In this document: positions 13,446 through 26,000 of the stretch, in pieces
Numbering within the stretch: the stretch's first letter is position 1
Layout: every line of letters begins with the position of its first letter
Origin: Panulirus ornatus
Taxonomy: Eukaryota > Arthropoda > Malacostraca > Decapoda > Palinuridae
NCBI RefSeq assembly: GCF_036320965.1
Contig: NC_092269.1
Coordinates: forward strand, 36,273,343-36,337,342
Direction of reading: 5' to 3'
Length of the DNA: 64,000 nt
The notes under the pieces: model-generated
Databases searched by the model: none
Seen by the model: the letters and a program-made list of their open reading frames with translations, nothing else
Told to the model about the DNA's origin: nothing
Program-made: the position numbers and the translations under genes

Positions 13446-14375
13446 CTTGATGGGTAGCGCATGGTACGGACGGTGTGGTGGCGGTGGTGTGGTGGTGGTA
13501 GCCACAGTTGTCTCGATTAAGGAGTGAAGTTACGACGCCAGTAAAGACGTAGCATATTTAGGAAATCGTTGATCGTAAAATTTAAGTCGAAGTTATTTGA
13601 CAGCCTTTTTTTTATCTCTGCCTTTTTTTTCTTTTTTTTTTTTTTTCTTAACTAAAAGCGATCTTGTCAGTCGGTCTGAAGAGTTATATTGTGAAGGTAG
13701 TTTGGCTCTACTAGCCTCCTGGGAAGCCCTCGGTTATGGTACTGTACATGCACGTTGAAGGGTTGAAAACTCTTATATAAGGGTTTATGGGTGTAATCTT
13801 CCCGTCGGATTTGCATTGGAAATGGTCTGACGCATTGACATTTGCGGCAGCACACGCGGGGAAATGGCGTTGAAGTCGTCGGGCTCTTTGCTCGAGTGTA
13901 TCTCTAGGGAATTTCATACTTTTAAAGTTTCTATCTAGACTTTCGCTCGAGTGTGATCTGGGGAAGTCACACCTAAGGTCACAGACTTTGGTAAGTCGTT
14001 GTAACGTAGTGAAGGGAAGCGAAATTCGATTGAAACGGAATTTTTCGTTGTATTCTAATTTTTTTTACGGAGAAATGAATAGATATATATGCATTAGTCG
14101 TGCCTGGCTCTGTTTACAGGTCGTATACCTTTAGGATTTATGGTGGCCATCCAGTGTCGGGGGTTTGGGAGGGTGGACCATGGCTAAGGATGAGGGTGGG
14201 GCATGCATGAGGAGGGTGAATGAGGGAGGGACAGAGGGGGGTGTGGATAGTAGACTGACGACTTGGTCGGGACTGGGGATGGAGATAGGTGAAGTGCGAA
14301 TCTTGAAGGACAGTGAGTAGAATGAGTCAGGAACAGGAGGTGGAAGGGGTGGAGTAGAAGAGCATTTGTGTCAGG
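13444..14375. other. Non-repetitive interval, nothing recognised
   Basis: T-tracts near 13605-13650, then mixed sequence that becomes G-rich from about 14150. Short minus ORFs at 13667-13917 show no domain. Confidence 0.55.
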
Positions 14376-14379
14376 GGGG

Positions 14380-14665
14380 TCGGGAGAGTGAGGCAGGCAG
14401 CCGATGAGTCGTGGGTGGTGAGTCAGGAAGGGTCGGGATCGTGAATCAAGGCGGTGAGTGAGGCGGCTGGTGAGTCAGGGAGGGTCGGGACCGTGAGTCA
14501 AGGCGGTGAGTGAGGCGGCTGGTGAGTCAGGGAGGGTCGGGATCGTGAGTCAAGGCGGTGAGTGAGGCGGCTGGTGAGTCTGGGTGGTGAGTCAGGGAGG
14601 GTCGGGACCGTGAGTCAAGGCGGTGAGTGAGGCGGCAGGTGAGTCTGGGTGGTGAGTAAGTGTCG
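14380..14665 (+). repeat. Minisatellite, unit about 52 bp (65 bp with an insert)
   Basis: About four to five copies keyed on GTGAGTCAGGGAGGGTCGGG, each followed by a GTGAGTCAAGGCGGTGAGTG block. The last two copies carry an extra GTGAGTCTGGGTG step. Confidence 0.85.
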
Positions 14666-14937
14666 GGAGAGGCAGGTGAGGAACTGTCTTCCAGCGTCAG
14701 TGAGCTAAGGGGTCGTCGTCAGGGAATATCCAGGGGTCAGAGGTCACAGCCAGGCAGGCGGCGCGCCCGGCCACACCTCGCTAGCAACAGGCACGGGAGG
14801 AGGGCGTTAGTGACTGGCCGGACGCACGTGATGACCTCCACGTACTCGTCCGTGAAGAAGGTTTATCACAGCTGTCAGGGCTTATCACACACCACGGACC
14901 GGACGCCTCAGGAGCGAATGCTTGTGGTTTAGTTTGA

Positions 14938-15200
14938 TGATGGTTCGAACCCCTCCCCCCCTGATCTACCTCTAGTGAACATTGGTTCGAAACTCTCATT
15001 TATCCAGTAGTGAAGGTTGGTTCGAAACTCTTATCTGTCTCGTGATGGTGGGTGGGTTCATCTGCCTGTGGGTTCGATACTCTCATCTGTCCAGTCGTGA
15101 AGGTCGGTTTCGAACCTGTCACCTACCCAGTGATGACCATTGGTTCGAAACTCACCTGTCCAGCAGTGAGGATGTGTTCGAGACTCTCATCTGCCAGTTG
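14938..15200 (+). repeat. Degenerate minisatellite, unit about 35-45 bp
   Basis: Seven or so copies of GGTTCGAAACTCTCATCTG followed by TCCAGTAGTGAAGG-like sequence. The repeated GGTTCGA resembles a pol III B box, but no A box accompanies any copy. Confidence 0.75.
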
Positions 15201-15419
15201 ACACACTGTTGCCCTCGCGTAAGGCAAGGCTCTTGGGTTCTGCATGTCGTGGCCTCTTGAGGGAGGAGGTTCAGCGTTGTAGCTGCCTCGCTGTTGCTGC
15301 TCGGGGCCTCCTCATTGCCAGTACTAACCCGGGTCACAACAACTGGCTGACATGCTCGCCCCGGTCTGCGGTGCGAGCTGTGTTGATCTCAACGACTTGA
15401 TTCAAGGCCGGTGAAGACT

Positions 15420-15420
<1 letters not shown>

Positions 15421-15483
<63 letters not shown>

Positions 15484-15546
15484 AGAAGGAACCGCATTGA
15501 AGAACAACTACTATTTTTTCCTCTTTTCGTAGTTTGTGGTGATAAT

Positions 15547-15619
<73 letters not shown>
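15421..15619. repeat. (GA)n and (CT)n mirrored pair
   Basis: (GA)n at 15421-15481 and (CT)n at 15550-15619, only 68 bp apart. Together they form a potential 60 bp hairpin. Confidence 0.95.
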
Positions 15620-15622
<3 letters not shown>

Positions 15623-15857
15623 CTAGTTTGCGAATATGTACCCCCGTGATCGAGCTTTGGTCCAGACTTGCGTAACTAGATAGGATTGGCCTCTTTTGGT
15701 TAAGCAGTTCGGCAGTGTTGCTCGCCGCCCCCCCCAACCTACCCCAGTAGTTGTTGAACGTACTCTCGAGGGAAGAAGACTCATGGCTGTGTTTAATAAG
15801 CTGAGAAAATACCGCTGCCCTTATCCAGGGAGACCTGATACCCCCGGAGGCGAGACG

Positions 15858-15858
<1 letters not shown>

Positions 15859-15902
<44 letters not shown>
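15859..15902. repeat. (GT)n microsatellite
   Basis: A pure GT run of about 44 bp. Confidence 0.95.
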
Positions 15903-15904
<2 letters not shown>

Positions 15905-16941
15905 CGCCCGCCGTCTGACGTCTGAATAAATGATGGACTCGGCAACTGGACTAAGGGATGCCCCGGAAACTATATCCCTTTATTGCGGCTCACTGGGGAG
16001 AAGAATACGTTGTTGTGGGGGGAGGTTGGAGGAGATGGGCGGCGGGAGGTGCCTGTCTACGACAGTGGCTGCTCCGGCACGGGACACAGACCTCTGGAAA
16101 GTTGCGTATTGTCGAGAGAGGAGCGTAGCGGCGGCGGTGAGAGGAGGCGTGTACGCAGCTGGTGCAACCCAGGGCCCGACATGACTCACTGGAGGAGGTG
16201 AGGCTGGAGCAGCAGCAGCCCGCAGTGTAGGGAATACGGCGCAGCAGAGGACTTGGAGCAGCTGTTATGGGCAATAAAGGGCCGTGCCGAGAGCGCAGCA
16301 GACTAGACTGCAGTGGCGCACCAGAAGGGACACTAGAAACAAGCCTCACCAATGACACTGAAGGAGCGGCAGCAGAAAGCGGAGCGACGGGAGTGCCCCC
16401 CCCAAAAAAGGGGGTGGCTGTGGTAGAGGGGTAGCATCCCCCTAGCCAGGGGGCGCGCACGGGTCACCGCCCACACTCATGACCTTAAGTGATTTAAATG
16501 GTTTCATCGCCCGCGTCGTGGGTGCTAGGCAGCGTGTCCATTATGCCTCACGTCCGTGGTACGTGTCACTGAGTCTCCTCCCCCACACCCTCCCTCCTCA
16601 CAACCACCCCGACATCTTCCCTTAGACAGTAGGGGTTAAGGGGGATGGATCGATCCAGGAGGCCGAGTAGAGGAGGAGTGTGGGATAGGTGGTCAGGACC
16701 TCGTGTTGACAGGTAGATAGGAACTTGTCTGAATCGGTATTTTCTAGGTTAGGATTATCGTTGTTACTCGATAACAGTGGTCGAGAGTCCGTGTCAGAGA
16801 GGCACATGCTCCTGGTGCTAGTGGGTGGGATGCCTGGTGGTGTGCGGGTGGGGTTATGCTATACAGCGCGGGAGTGGAGTTGAAACTTGAAGGTCTAGCA
16901 GCGTTGGGCGTTGAGTCGAGCTTACGGCCGAGGCGCCCCTC

Positions 16942-16945
<4 letters not shown>
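15903..16945. other. Non-repetitive, purine-rich interval
   Basis: GGAGG- and GCAGCAG-rich segments at 16010-16400 give a 156-codon minus ORF (15990-16460) that is serine/proline/threonine-rich and has no recognisable domain. I do not call it a gene. Confidence 0.5.

Positions 16946-17033
<88 letters not shown>
16946..17033. repeat. (CT)n microsatellite
   Basis: A pure CT run of about 88 bp, among the longest dinucleotide arrays here. Confidence 0.96.
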
Positions 17034-17035
<2 letters not shown>

Positions 17036-17469
17036 GGCTGACGTAGTGGTGGAGAGGAGGAGAAGGAGGAAGACTGGCCAGCCCTTCTCGTATGTATCAG
17101 TATGTGTTTTATGATGATAATGATCATGATGATCTCTTTATTAAGTGTTTGTTGTTCTACCAGCGTCCAGTGAACTTTGAGCAATAACAAGGGTATATGC
17201 TGGATAGATATAAGAATGTCCATACACAGAGGTTGAGCCTGACGCACAGTCTACTAATTATAGTACTGATGGTATTCACTGGTAGTTTGGATGCGGCTTT
17301 TCTGTAGTGGTCTGTACGAGCTCGTTGGCATCTGTCTGTCGCTCCGTCTGTGGAGTCAGCTTCAAGAGAGCCTCTGTGTTCTCAACGTGCATGCTTCCAC
17401 GTTGTGTGAGACTTCGGGTGATGGTGCTGTATGTAATCCTCCTACGAGTGATTGCTAATTGCTCACGTA

Positions 17470-17575
17470 AGGACGTCCGGGGTACAGTGAGGGCGTCTGG
17501 GATATAGTGAGGCCGTCAGGGATACAGTGAGGGCGTCTGGGATACAGTGAGGGCGTCTGGGATACAGTGAGGTTG
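17470..17575 (+). repeat. 20 bp minisatellite
   Basis: Five copies keyed on GATACAGTGAGGGCGTCTGG. The last three are exactly 20 bp apart; the first two are slightly diverged (CCGGGG, CCGTCAGG). Confidence 0.85.
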
Positions 17576-17789
17576 CAGAGGAGGTAGCGTTTAGGGTTCC
17601 GCTTTCAACTATGAAGCCCCCCTCACTGCCTCTGTCTGTTTACCCTAGGGCGCCTGCCCTTTGCACCCTCGTTAAGTGGGTCCGGCTGGAGGTACTCTTA
17701 ACTTCGCCTGCCCTCCGTTTACCTTAGCTTCATCCCTACCTTAACTTACCTTACCTTAGCTTGCCTCGAGGTAGGTTTGGAGGATGGGG

Positions 17790-18115
17790 AGGTGGATGTG
17801 GTGGATGATGTAGTATGTGATGGTTATGTGAGCTTGGGAGGCGGATGGCGGAGCTATGCTATGAGTGGATGATGCAGGGTATGGTGGTTGGGGGTGGATG
17901 ACTCTTCCGTGCCGTGAGTGGATGATGTAAGGTGAGTTAGTGAGGAAGATGGATGACGGTGCTATGGCCAGAGTGGATGACGCAGGGTGAGGCGGGGTTG
18001 ATGTGGGCTTGTGTAGAAAAGGACAAGCGACCTGTTCCGTGAACGGATGAGGCAGGGTGAGGCGGTGATGTGGTGGAGGTGGATGACATGAGTGGATGAT
18101 GAAGACGAGGCGGTG
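17790..18115 (+). repeat. Very degenerate repeat around GAGTGGATGATG
   Basis: GTGGATGATG or GTGGATGACG recurs about seven times at irregular 30-75 bp spacing, often followed by CAGGGTGAGGCGG. Overlapping minus ORFs here follow from this composition. Confidence 0.45.
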
Positions 18116-18572
18116 ACGTGGCTGGCAGCAGGGAGGAAAGGGAGGGAGCAATGGAGTGGCACCCACCCTGACGCCGCACCGGGGAGCTTGAGTACCCGTC
18201 TCTCTCTGTGTGTCTGGCACTCCAACCTCCCCCTCCCACGCCACCCCACCATCTCCTCCCCAGACCTCCTCCTCCTCCTCCTCCTCCCCATCATCACCCC
18301 CCCATCCATTAGACCGTGGTAGTGGGTCGTCGGACATTACTCATGTTTACATTGGTCGTGGGCCTCATTACATGACCTAGAGACAAATACATTGTCTCTC
18401 AGGCTTTTAACTATATTGTCTCTCACGACTACTTGTGTTAAACTCACAAATCCTTTGGTTAGTTGATGTTTGAAAGTAAGTCATTCAAGGAATGAGGCGT
18501 GGAGACTGTTGATATGAATTGTGCAACCGAGTCCTCATTACCAGTGTATGACATGAGATTTCATGTCTTAAC

Positions 18573-18575
<3 letters not shown>

Positions 18576-18634
<59 letters not shown>

Positions 18635-18786
18635 GACAACGTAGGATATTAGAATGATGTACGTAGTATTGATCAGCGAGGGTGATATATTGACCGCCAA
18701 TTCTCGGTACCCGATTCGCTGTCCGGTCGGCCAAACACTTTCCCAGAAGCGGATTTCTTTGTTGGCGTTGTGTCATGTCGTCTGGC

Positions 18787-18845
<59 letters not shown>
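18576..18845. repeat. (GT)n at 18576-18631 and (GA)n at 18788-18845
   Basis: Two pure arrays about 155 bp apart. Confidence 0.95.
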
Positions 18846-18848
<3 letters not shown>

Positions 18849-19051
18849 CATGCTTGAGGGGAGGAGGAGGTTAGAAGTCTCTTTATGATATGTTGCCTCA
18901 TATCGCGTCAGATAAATCCTCACGGTCATGTCAAGGGATATGAATTACGGCTACGGATTTTGTAAGCTCCGCCTCGTCATGTCCGTGGGGGGGAGAAAAA
19001 TATGGCTGGGGAGATGAATGGCGTGTGTAGTGGCTGCGTCCAGGTACCATG

Positions 19052-19052
19052 T

Positions 19053-19091
<39 letters not shown>
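19052..19091. repeat. (GT)n microsatellite
   Basis: A pure GT run of about 40 bp. Confidence 0.95.
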
Positions 19092-19093
<2 letters not shown>

Positions 19094-19372
19094 CGTGAGG
19101 TCTCGTCGGCAGTGATTCGTGTCTGTCTAATGGCGGGAGGAGAAATGGGTGTGGCAGAGCCTCATCGCCCAAAGTTGGACTTTTTCCCCTCCCCTCCCAG
19201 GTGTAACCTAACCAAGAGGCGAAGTGAGGTGATACTTCTAATTTCGAGGCTACACCGCGAATGGAGAAAAAAAAGTCACCTTTGGCGAGGCTGTATCCAG
19301 GGAGTCTACATTTCCCTGCTGCTGGAAGTGGCGCAGCTTTAGGCATTAGAAATTATGGGTAAATTGTGTAAA

Positions 19373-19374
<2 letters not shown>

Positions 19375-19447
<73 letters not shown>
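19375..19447. repeat. (TA)n microsatellite
   Basis: A TA run of about 73 bp directly upstream of a 155 bp family copy. Confidence 0.95.
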
Positions 19448-19448
<1 letters not shown>

Positions 19449-19607
19449 CATGTTTACCAAATGGCGTCCTAGCTTGGTCTCTTCGATGTATATCAACTGA
19501 CTGTTATATTTCTCTCCTGTGTCTCCCCTGATGATGTGATTATTACACGAAAGTGCACTTGGAACTTTTCGTGTGTCATTTTCCCCCGTGGACTTATAGG
19601 CATATCT
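19447..19607 (+). mobile_element. 155 bp (TA)n-anchored element, near-complete copy
   Basis: It begins GTTTACCAAATGGCGTCCTA, contains CCTGATGATGTGATTATTAC and GAAAGTGCACTTGGAAC, and ends at the GTGGACTTATAGG region. It aligns over nearly its full length with 50869-51024 and 58994-59147. There is no ORF, no tRNA-like boxes and no terminal inverted repeat. Here the 3' end is followed by about 30 bp of other sequence before the next (TA)n. Confidence 0.8.
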
Positions 19608-19633
19608 TGATCACGCGCAGAATTGTGATCCTT

Positions 19634-19638
<5 letters not shown>

Positions 19639-19713
<75 letters not shown>
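19639..19713. repeat. (TA)n microsatellite
   Basis: A TA run of about 75 bp whose right end is the 3' end of an inverted 155 bp element copy. Confidence 0.95.
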
Positions 19714-19715
<2 letters not shown>

Positions 19716-19764
19716 CTATGAGTCCACGGGGAAAATGAAACACGATAAGTTCCCAAGTGCATAT
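19713..19764 (-). mobile_element. 155 bp (TA)n-anchored element, inverted 3' fragment
   Basis: The reverse complement matches the last 50 bp of the family, with the 3' end on (TA)n. With the copy at 19447 it forms an inverted pair around the TA array. Confidence 0.75.
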
Positions 19765-20380
19765 TGATGATTGTCTGTGCAGTAGGTGGAGCATTCGATC
19801 GCCACTCACCCTTATACTTTTAATACCAGATGTCCCATTCTGGCCTGTGCAAGTCCCAATTCATGACGAGGTGAACCCAATAGGGCCCCACAGGAACATA
19901 CAATTTACCACATAAACAATTGCACCTTTTGTATTTTCCTCCGGCTAGGGGGGGAAAAAAAAGAGTATTGTATACGTATTGCGAGGTAGTTAGAATCATT
20001 GTGCAGCGTTTCGTTATGTTAAACGCATGAAACAGGTCGTTAAACGAAGCATGAAACCGTTTCGTTTGCCACGTAAAACATTAATGTAAAATGAGGGCAG
20101 TTTTTTTTTGCTGTGTGTGTTTGTGTGTGTGTGTGTGTTTTTTTTTTCCCGTAAGGTTGATTGAATGATAGAACATGGGTCGTGGTATGGTCGGGTTTTG
20201 TTTTCAGGTGGGAGGTGGCGAGGGCTTACAGATGATGGTGGGCGGAAAGCGTCGCTCGGATGTAGATGGTAGTGGAGGGGCAGTGGCTACGAAGTGGCGA
20301 ACAGATGATCATGTCAGTGTGGTGGTGGTGGGTATGGTTTGTGATGGTGTCGGGGAACTGCTAGGTAGACTGGATGATAG
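19765..20380. other. Non-repetitive interval, nothing recognised
   Basis: Mixed-composition sequence with a T/GT-rich patch at 20101-20150. No gene seen. Confidence 0.55.
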
Positions 20381-20635
20381 TCAGTGGGGATGATGTCTGG
20401 CTTCCACTGGAAATGGTAGGGGTCTGGTGTCGGACGGGAGTCAGTGGTGATGGTGGGTTCCACTGGTCTTGAGGATCCAGTGTCGGATGATAGTCAGTGG
20501 GGATGGTGGTGGTGGGATTTCCACTGGAAATGGGGGGAGTGTCAGGTGTCGATGATATTCAGTGGTGATGGTGGGTTCCACTGGCAATGGAGTGATGATC
20601 CAGAAGGATAATTAGTCAGTGGGGGGGAACAAGAG
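20380..20635 (+). repeat. Degenerate minisatellite, unit about 60-70 bp
   Basis: About four copies of AGTCAGTGGTGATGGTGG, a TTCCACTGG block, then GTGTCGGATGATAG-like sequence. Confidence 0.65.
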
Positions 20636-20831
20636 CGGGCCTTTTCGATGTAAGAGAATGCATTACGTTTTGACCTCCCACCGGCACACGAGAGAGTCCT
20701 ACATGATGTTAATTCATTTAAACCTATTACGTTTGTTATCAACTGGATATAAAAATCCAGCGACCCATTGTTCAGGGTTCATTGTAAAAGCACCATGTAG
20801 GAAAAAAGAGTATTTTATGCATTATTACTAA

Positions 20832-20833
<2 letters not shown>

Positions 20834-20899
<66 letters not shown>
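20834..20899. repeat. (TA)n microsatellite
   Basis: A TA run of about 66 bp immediately upstream of a CGAGGTAGCG-family copy. Confidence 0.95.
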
Positions 20900-20903
<4 letters not shown>

Positions 20904-20918
20904 TATTTGTTCATTATA

Positions 20919-21000
20919 CTTAACCACTGTTTCCCGTGTCTGTGAGGTAGCGCAAGGAAGCAGACGAAGAATGTCCCAACCACTCTCGTCTGTCTTTCAC
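20919..21000 (+). mobile_element. CGAGGTAGCG-headed repeat, diverged copy
   Basis: TTTCCCGTGTCTGTGAGG and then TAGCGCAAGGAAGCAGACG align base for base with the head and body of the copy at 45763, with several transitions. Confidence 0.65.
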
Positions 21001-21400
21001 TTTGTTTATCTGTTTCTTTGTCTTCATTTGTCTCTCCCCACCCCCCAGCCTCCTTCTGTTTCCCCATGTACTTAACACGTCTGCTTCTCTGTCCATGCAT
21101 CTGTTCATCTTTCTGCTGCTTTCTGTACCTCTTTCACTTATCCTACATTTATGTGTTCATCAGTTTGTAATTGTTTCCCTGTGTTTATCCTTTTCACTTA
21201 TTCCATTTCATGTTCATATGTCTGTTTTCCTCTTTCTTCCAAGGTCTGTTGCACTTCGTTGCGTCATTCTGTGTTATGTCTCTCTACCTCTATGTACCTG
21301 TTTGTTTAACTGTGTTGATGTCTTGATGTTTTATTGTTCTTTGTTATATTTATTTTTTGCACTTCTTCCATGTTGATCTGTTCACGCTCGTTTACCTTTC

Positions 21401-21401
<1 letters not shown>
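21001..21401. other. T-rich, CpG-poor interval
   Basis: Plus-strand ORF 21002-21376 reads as a leucine/phenylalanine/serine-rich string produced by T- and CT-rich DNA. No signal peptide or domain logic is apparent and I do not call a gene. Confidence 0.5.
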
Positions 21402-21484
<83 letters not shown>

Positions 21485-21602
21485 CAGTTTTCCCCAAGGT
21501 GAGACTCGGGGTTCCTGTGCTGGGTCCTGGCCAAGGTAGTTGGGTATGTACACCGTGTCGTGGGTGTAAGGGAGGCCGGTGGCTGCTTAAAACGAGCTAT
21601 AA

Positions 21603-21633
<31 letters not shown>

Positions 21634-21774
21634 CACACATACACTGAGGACAGTATGCACGAATTCAAGAAGTTTTCCGACACGTGGTAGAGACCATTCA
21701 AGAGATGGGGGGGTCCCACGCGTGTAAAATCCCCCTCTCCCCCTCTCCCATACCCCGTACAGTACAAACAGATG

Positions 21775-21847
<73 letters not shown>
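21402..21847. repeat. (CT)n 21402-21476, (CA)n 21604-21642, (GA)n 21779-21847
   Basis: Three long dinucleotide arrays within 450 bp. The CT and GA arrays are mutually complementary. Confidence 0.95.
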
Positions 21848-21848
<1 letters not shown>

Positions 21849-22330
21849 ACATCGTGAGCTTGTAGGGTCAGATGACACAGGTTAGCTCAGTGTTCGATAC
21901 ATTCTAATCTGGCGGTAGTGGTGCCGGGCGGCGACCCCACCCCACCCCCACCCATCCTCCTTTAATTGCTCGCCACCCCTGTTGTTGTTATTGTTGTTGT
22001 TGTTGTTCCTTTTATCTCCCGTCGTGTCTCGACACAGAACGTAATCCGGGTATGGCCTGGGGAGTGTGTGGTACAAGTGGTCACGCTTTGTGACTGAGAA
22101 TATTTCGTGTTACTCCTGGGTCTTGTGAAGGATTTTACACCGTACCCGGGGAAAATATCGTTGTGGTGGAAATATTAGATTTATTTTTTTATAGATTTAT
22201 TATTGTTGTTGTTGCTGTTGTTTGAGTTATTAATTTGGTGCATAGAGTTTCTAGGTTTCACCTCACGTAATGTGGATAGTGTAGTAGGAAGGACTCTTTC
22301 TGGGAAGCATTGGAGTTATTTCTTTTTAAG

Positions 22331-22333
<3 letters not shown>

Positions 22334-22394
<61 letters not shown>
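22334..22394. repeat. (GA)n microsatellite
   Basis: A pure GA run of about 61 bp, the last microsatellite before the large satellite. Confidence 0.96.
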
Positions 22395-22396
<2 letters not shown>

Positions 22397-22665
22397 ATTG
22401 TTATTATCATAAGATAATGCGCTAGTGAGCGACCAGTTGCATCTATGGCACTCAGGGCCACAGTGTAACACGTTGATCGTCGCCCTTATTGAAAGACTGT
22501 GTGGGGAAAAGCCTCTTATGCTCTTAGGACTTACGTAGCTGTTTTGATTATTGGGAAACGTTAAAGAATATATTTTTTTTTAAAAAAAAGATCTGGTTGT
22601 TGTGGTACGATATTTGTGGTAGGGTTTGGAGTGCGGTTATAGACAGAGAGTGGTTGAAGTTGCAG
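22395..22665. other. Left flank of the 45 bp satellite
   Basis: Unique sequence with a T8/A8 dyad at about 22572-22588. The last 60 bp before 22666 has weak monomer-like traces (AGGGTTTGG, TTATAGACAG) that may be a decayed monomer. Confidence 0.5.
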
Positions 22666-23070
22666 CACCTGGGTTGTGCTCTGGGGTCTATCTCAAACCC
22701 TATGATAGATCACCCTAGTTATGCTCTAGGGTCCGTCTCTAACCCTATAATAGATCAGCCTGGTCGAGCTCTAGGGTGCGTCTCTAACCCTATAATAGAT
22801 CACCCTGGTCGAGCTTTAGGGTGCGTCTCTAACCCTATAATAGATCACCCTGGTCGAGCTCTAGGGTCCGTCGCCAACCCTATAATAGGTCACCCTGGTC
22901 GAACTATAGGGTCTGTATCTAACCCTATAATAGATCACCCTGGTTATGCTCTAGGGTCCGTCTCTAACCCTATAATAGATCACCCTGGTTATGCTCAAGA
23001 GTCCGTCTCTAACCCTATAGTAGATCACCGTGGTCGAGCTCTAGGGTCTGTCTCTAACCCTATAATAGAT
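22666..23070 (+). repeat. Diverged left-edge monomers of the 45 bp satellite
   Basis: Eight of these nine monomers (all except the canonical one at 22711) carry several substitutions each, such as CTGGTCGAGCT in place of CTAGTTATGCT, GGTGCG in place of GGTCCG, and CGCCAACCC in place of CTCTAACCC. From 23071 on, monomers are essentially standard. All are still exactly 45 bp. Confidence 0.9.
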
Positions 23071-26000
23071 CACCCTAGTTATGCTCTAGGGTCCGTCTCT
23101 AACCCTATAATAGATCACCCTAGTTATGCTCTAGGGTCCGTCTCTAACCCTATAATAGATCACCCTAGTTATGCTCTAGGGTCCGTCTCTAACCCTATAA
23201 TAGATCACCCTAGTTATGCTCTAGGGTCCGTCTCTAACCCTATAATAGATCACCCTAGTTATGCTCTAGGGTCCGTCTCTAACCCTATAATAGATCACCC
23301 TAGTTATGCTCTAGGGTCCGTCTCTAACCCTATAATAGATCACCCTAGTTATGCTCTAGGGTCCGTCTCTAACCCTATAATAGATCACCCTAGTTATGCT
23401 CAAGAGTCCGTCTCTAACCCTATAATAGATCACCCTAGTTATGCTCAAGAGTCCGTCTCTAACCCTATAATAGATCACCCTAGTTATGCTCTAGGGTCCG
23501 TCTCTAACCCTATAATAGATCACCCTAGTTATGCTCTAGGGTCCGTCTCTAACCCTATAATAGATCACCCTAGTTATGCTCAAGAGTCCGTCTCTAACCC
23601 TATAATAGATCACCCTAGTTATGCTCTAGGGTCCGTCTCTAACCCTATAATAGATCACCCTAGTTATGCTCTAGGGTCCGTCTCTAACCCTATAATAGAT
23701 CACCCTAGTTATGCTCAAGAGTCCGTCTCTAACCCTATAATAGATCACCCTAGTTATGCTCAAGAGTCCGTCTCTAACCCTATAATAGATCACCCTAGTT
23801 ATGCTCTAGGGTCCGTCTCTAACCCTATAATAGATCACCCTAGTTATGCTCAAGAGTCCGTCTCTAACCCTATAATAGATCACCCTAGTTATGCTCTAGG
23901 GTCCGTCTCTAACCCTATAATAGATCACCCTAGTTATGCTCTAGGGTCCGTCTCTAACCCTATAATAGATCACCCTAGTTATGCTCAAGAGTCCGTCTCT
24001 AACCCTATAATAGATCACCCTAGTTATGCTCTAGGGTCCGTCTCTAACCCTATAATAGATCACCCTAGTTATGCTCTAGGGTCCGTCTCTAACCCTATAA
24101 TAGATCACCCTAGTTATGCTCTAGGGTCCGTCTCTAACCCTATAATAGATCACCCTAGTTATGCTCTAGGGTCCGTCTCTAACCCTATAATAGATCACCC
24201 TAGTTATGCTCTAGGGTCCGTCTCTAACCCTATAATAGATCACCCTAGTTATGCTCTAGGGTCCGTCTCTAACCCTATAATAGATCACCCTAGTTATGCT
24301 CTAGGGTCCGTCTCTAACCCTATAATAGATCACCCTAGTTATGCTCTAGGGTCCGTCTCTAACCCTATAATAGATCACCCTAGTTATGCTCTAGGGTCCG
24401 TCTCTAACCCTATAATAGATCACCCTAGTTATGCTCTAGGGTCCGTCTCTAACCCTATAATAGATCACCCTAGTTATGCTCTAGGGTCCGTCTCTAACCC
24501 TATAATAGATCACCCTAGTTATGCTCAAGAGTCCGTCTCTAACCCTATAATAGATCACCCTAGTTATGCTCAAGAGTCCGTCTCTAACCCTATAATAGAT
24601 CACCCTAGTTATGCTCTAGGGTCCGTCTCTAACCCTATAATAGATCACCCTAGTTATGCTCAAGAGTCCGTCTCTAACCCTATAATAGATCACCCTAGTT
24701 ATGCTCAAGAGTCCGTCTCTAACCCTATAATAGATCACCCTAGTTATGCTCTAGGGTCCGTCTCTAACCCTATAATAGATCACCCTAGTTATGCTCAAGA
24801 GTCCGTCTCTAACCCTATAATAGATCACCCTAGTTATGCTCTAGGGTCCGTCTCTAACCCTATAATAGATCACCCTAGTTATGCTCTAGGGTCCGTCTCT
24901 AACCCTATAATAGATCACCCTAGTTATGCTCTAGGGTCCGTCTCTAACCCTATAATAGATCACCCTAGTTATGCTCAAGAGTCCGTCTCTAACCCTATAA
25001 TAGATCACCCTAGTTATGCTCTAGGGTCCGTCTCTAACCCTATAATAGATCACCCTAGTTATGCTCAAGAGTCCGTCTCTAACCCTATAATAGATCACCC
25101 TAGTTATGCTCTAGGGTCCGTCTCTAACCCTATAATAGATCACCCTAGTTATGCTCAAGAGTCCGTCTCTAACCCTATAATAGATCACCCTAGTTATGCT
25201 CTAGGGTCCGTCTCTAACCCTATAATAGATCACCCTAGTTATGCTCTAGGGTCCGTCTCTAACCCTATAATAGATCACCCTAGTTATGCTCAAGAGTCCG
25301 TCTCTAACCCTATAATAGATCACCCTAGTTATGCTCTAGGGTCCGTCTCTAACCCTATAATAGATCACCCTAGTTATGCTCAAGAGTCCGTCTCTAACCC
25401 TATAATAGATCACCCTAGTTATGCTCAAGAGTCCGTCTCTAACCCTATAATAGATCACCCTAGTTATGCTCTAGGGTCCGTCTCTAACCCTATAATAGAT
25501 CACCCTAGTTATGCTCTAGGGTCCGTCTCTAACCCTATAATAGATCACCCTAGTTATGCTCAAGAGTCCGTCTCTAACCCTATAATAGATCACCCTAGTT
25601 ATGCTCAAGAGTCCGTCTCTAACCCTATAATAGATCACCCTAGTTATGCTCAAGAGTCCGTCTCTAACCCTATAATAGATCACCCTAGTTATGCTCTAGG
25701 GTCCGTCTCTAACCCTATAATAGATCACCCTAGTTATGCTCTAGGGTCCGTCTCTAACCCTATAATAGATCACCCTAGTTATGCTCAAGAGTCCGTCTCT
25801 AACCCTATAATAGATCACCCTAGTTATGCTCTAGGGTCCGTCTCTAACCCTATAATAGATCACCCTAGTTATGCTCTAGGGTCCGTCTCTAACCCTATAA
25901 TAGATCACCCTAGTTATGCTCTAGGGTCCGTCTCTAACCCTATAATAGATCACCCTAGTTATGCTCTAGGGTCCGTCTCTAACCCTATAATAGATCACCC

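Noticed and set aside
14938..15200. Cluster of tRNA genes or SINEs suggested by repeated GGTTCGAA
   Set aside because: None of the copies has an A box or a cloverleaf. The phrase repeats as part of a 35-45 bp tandem unit.
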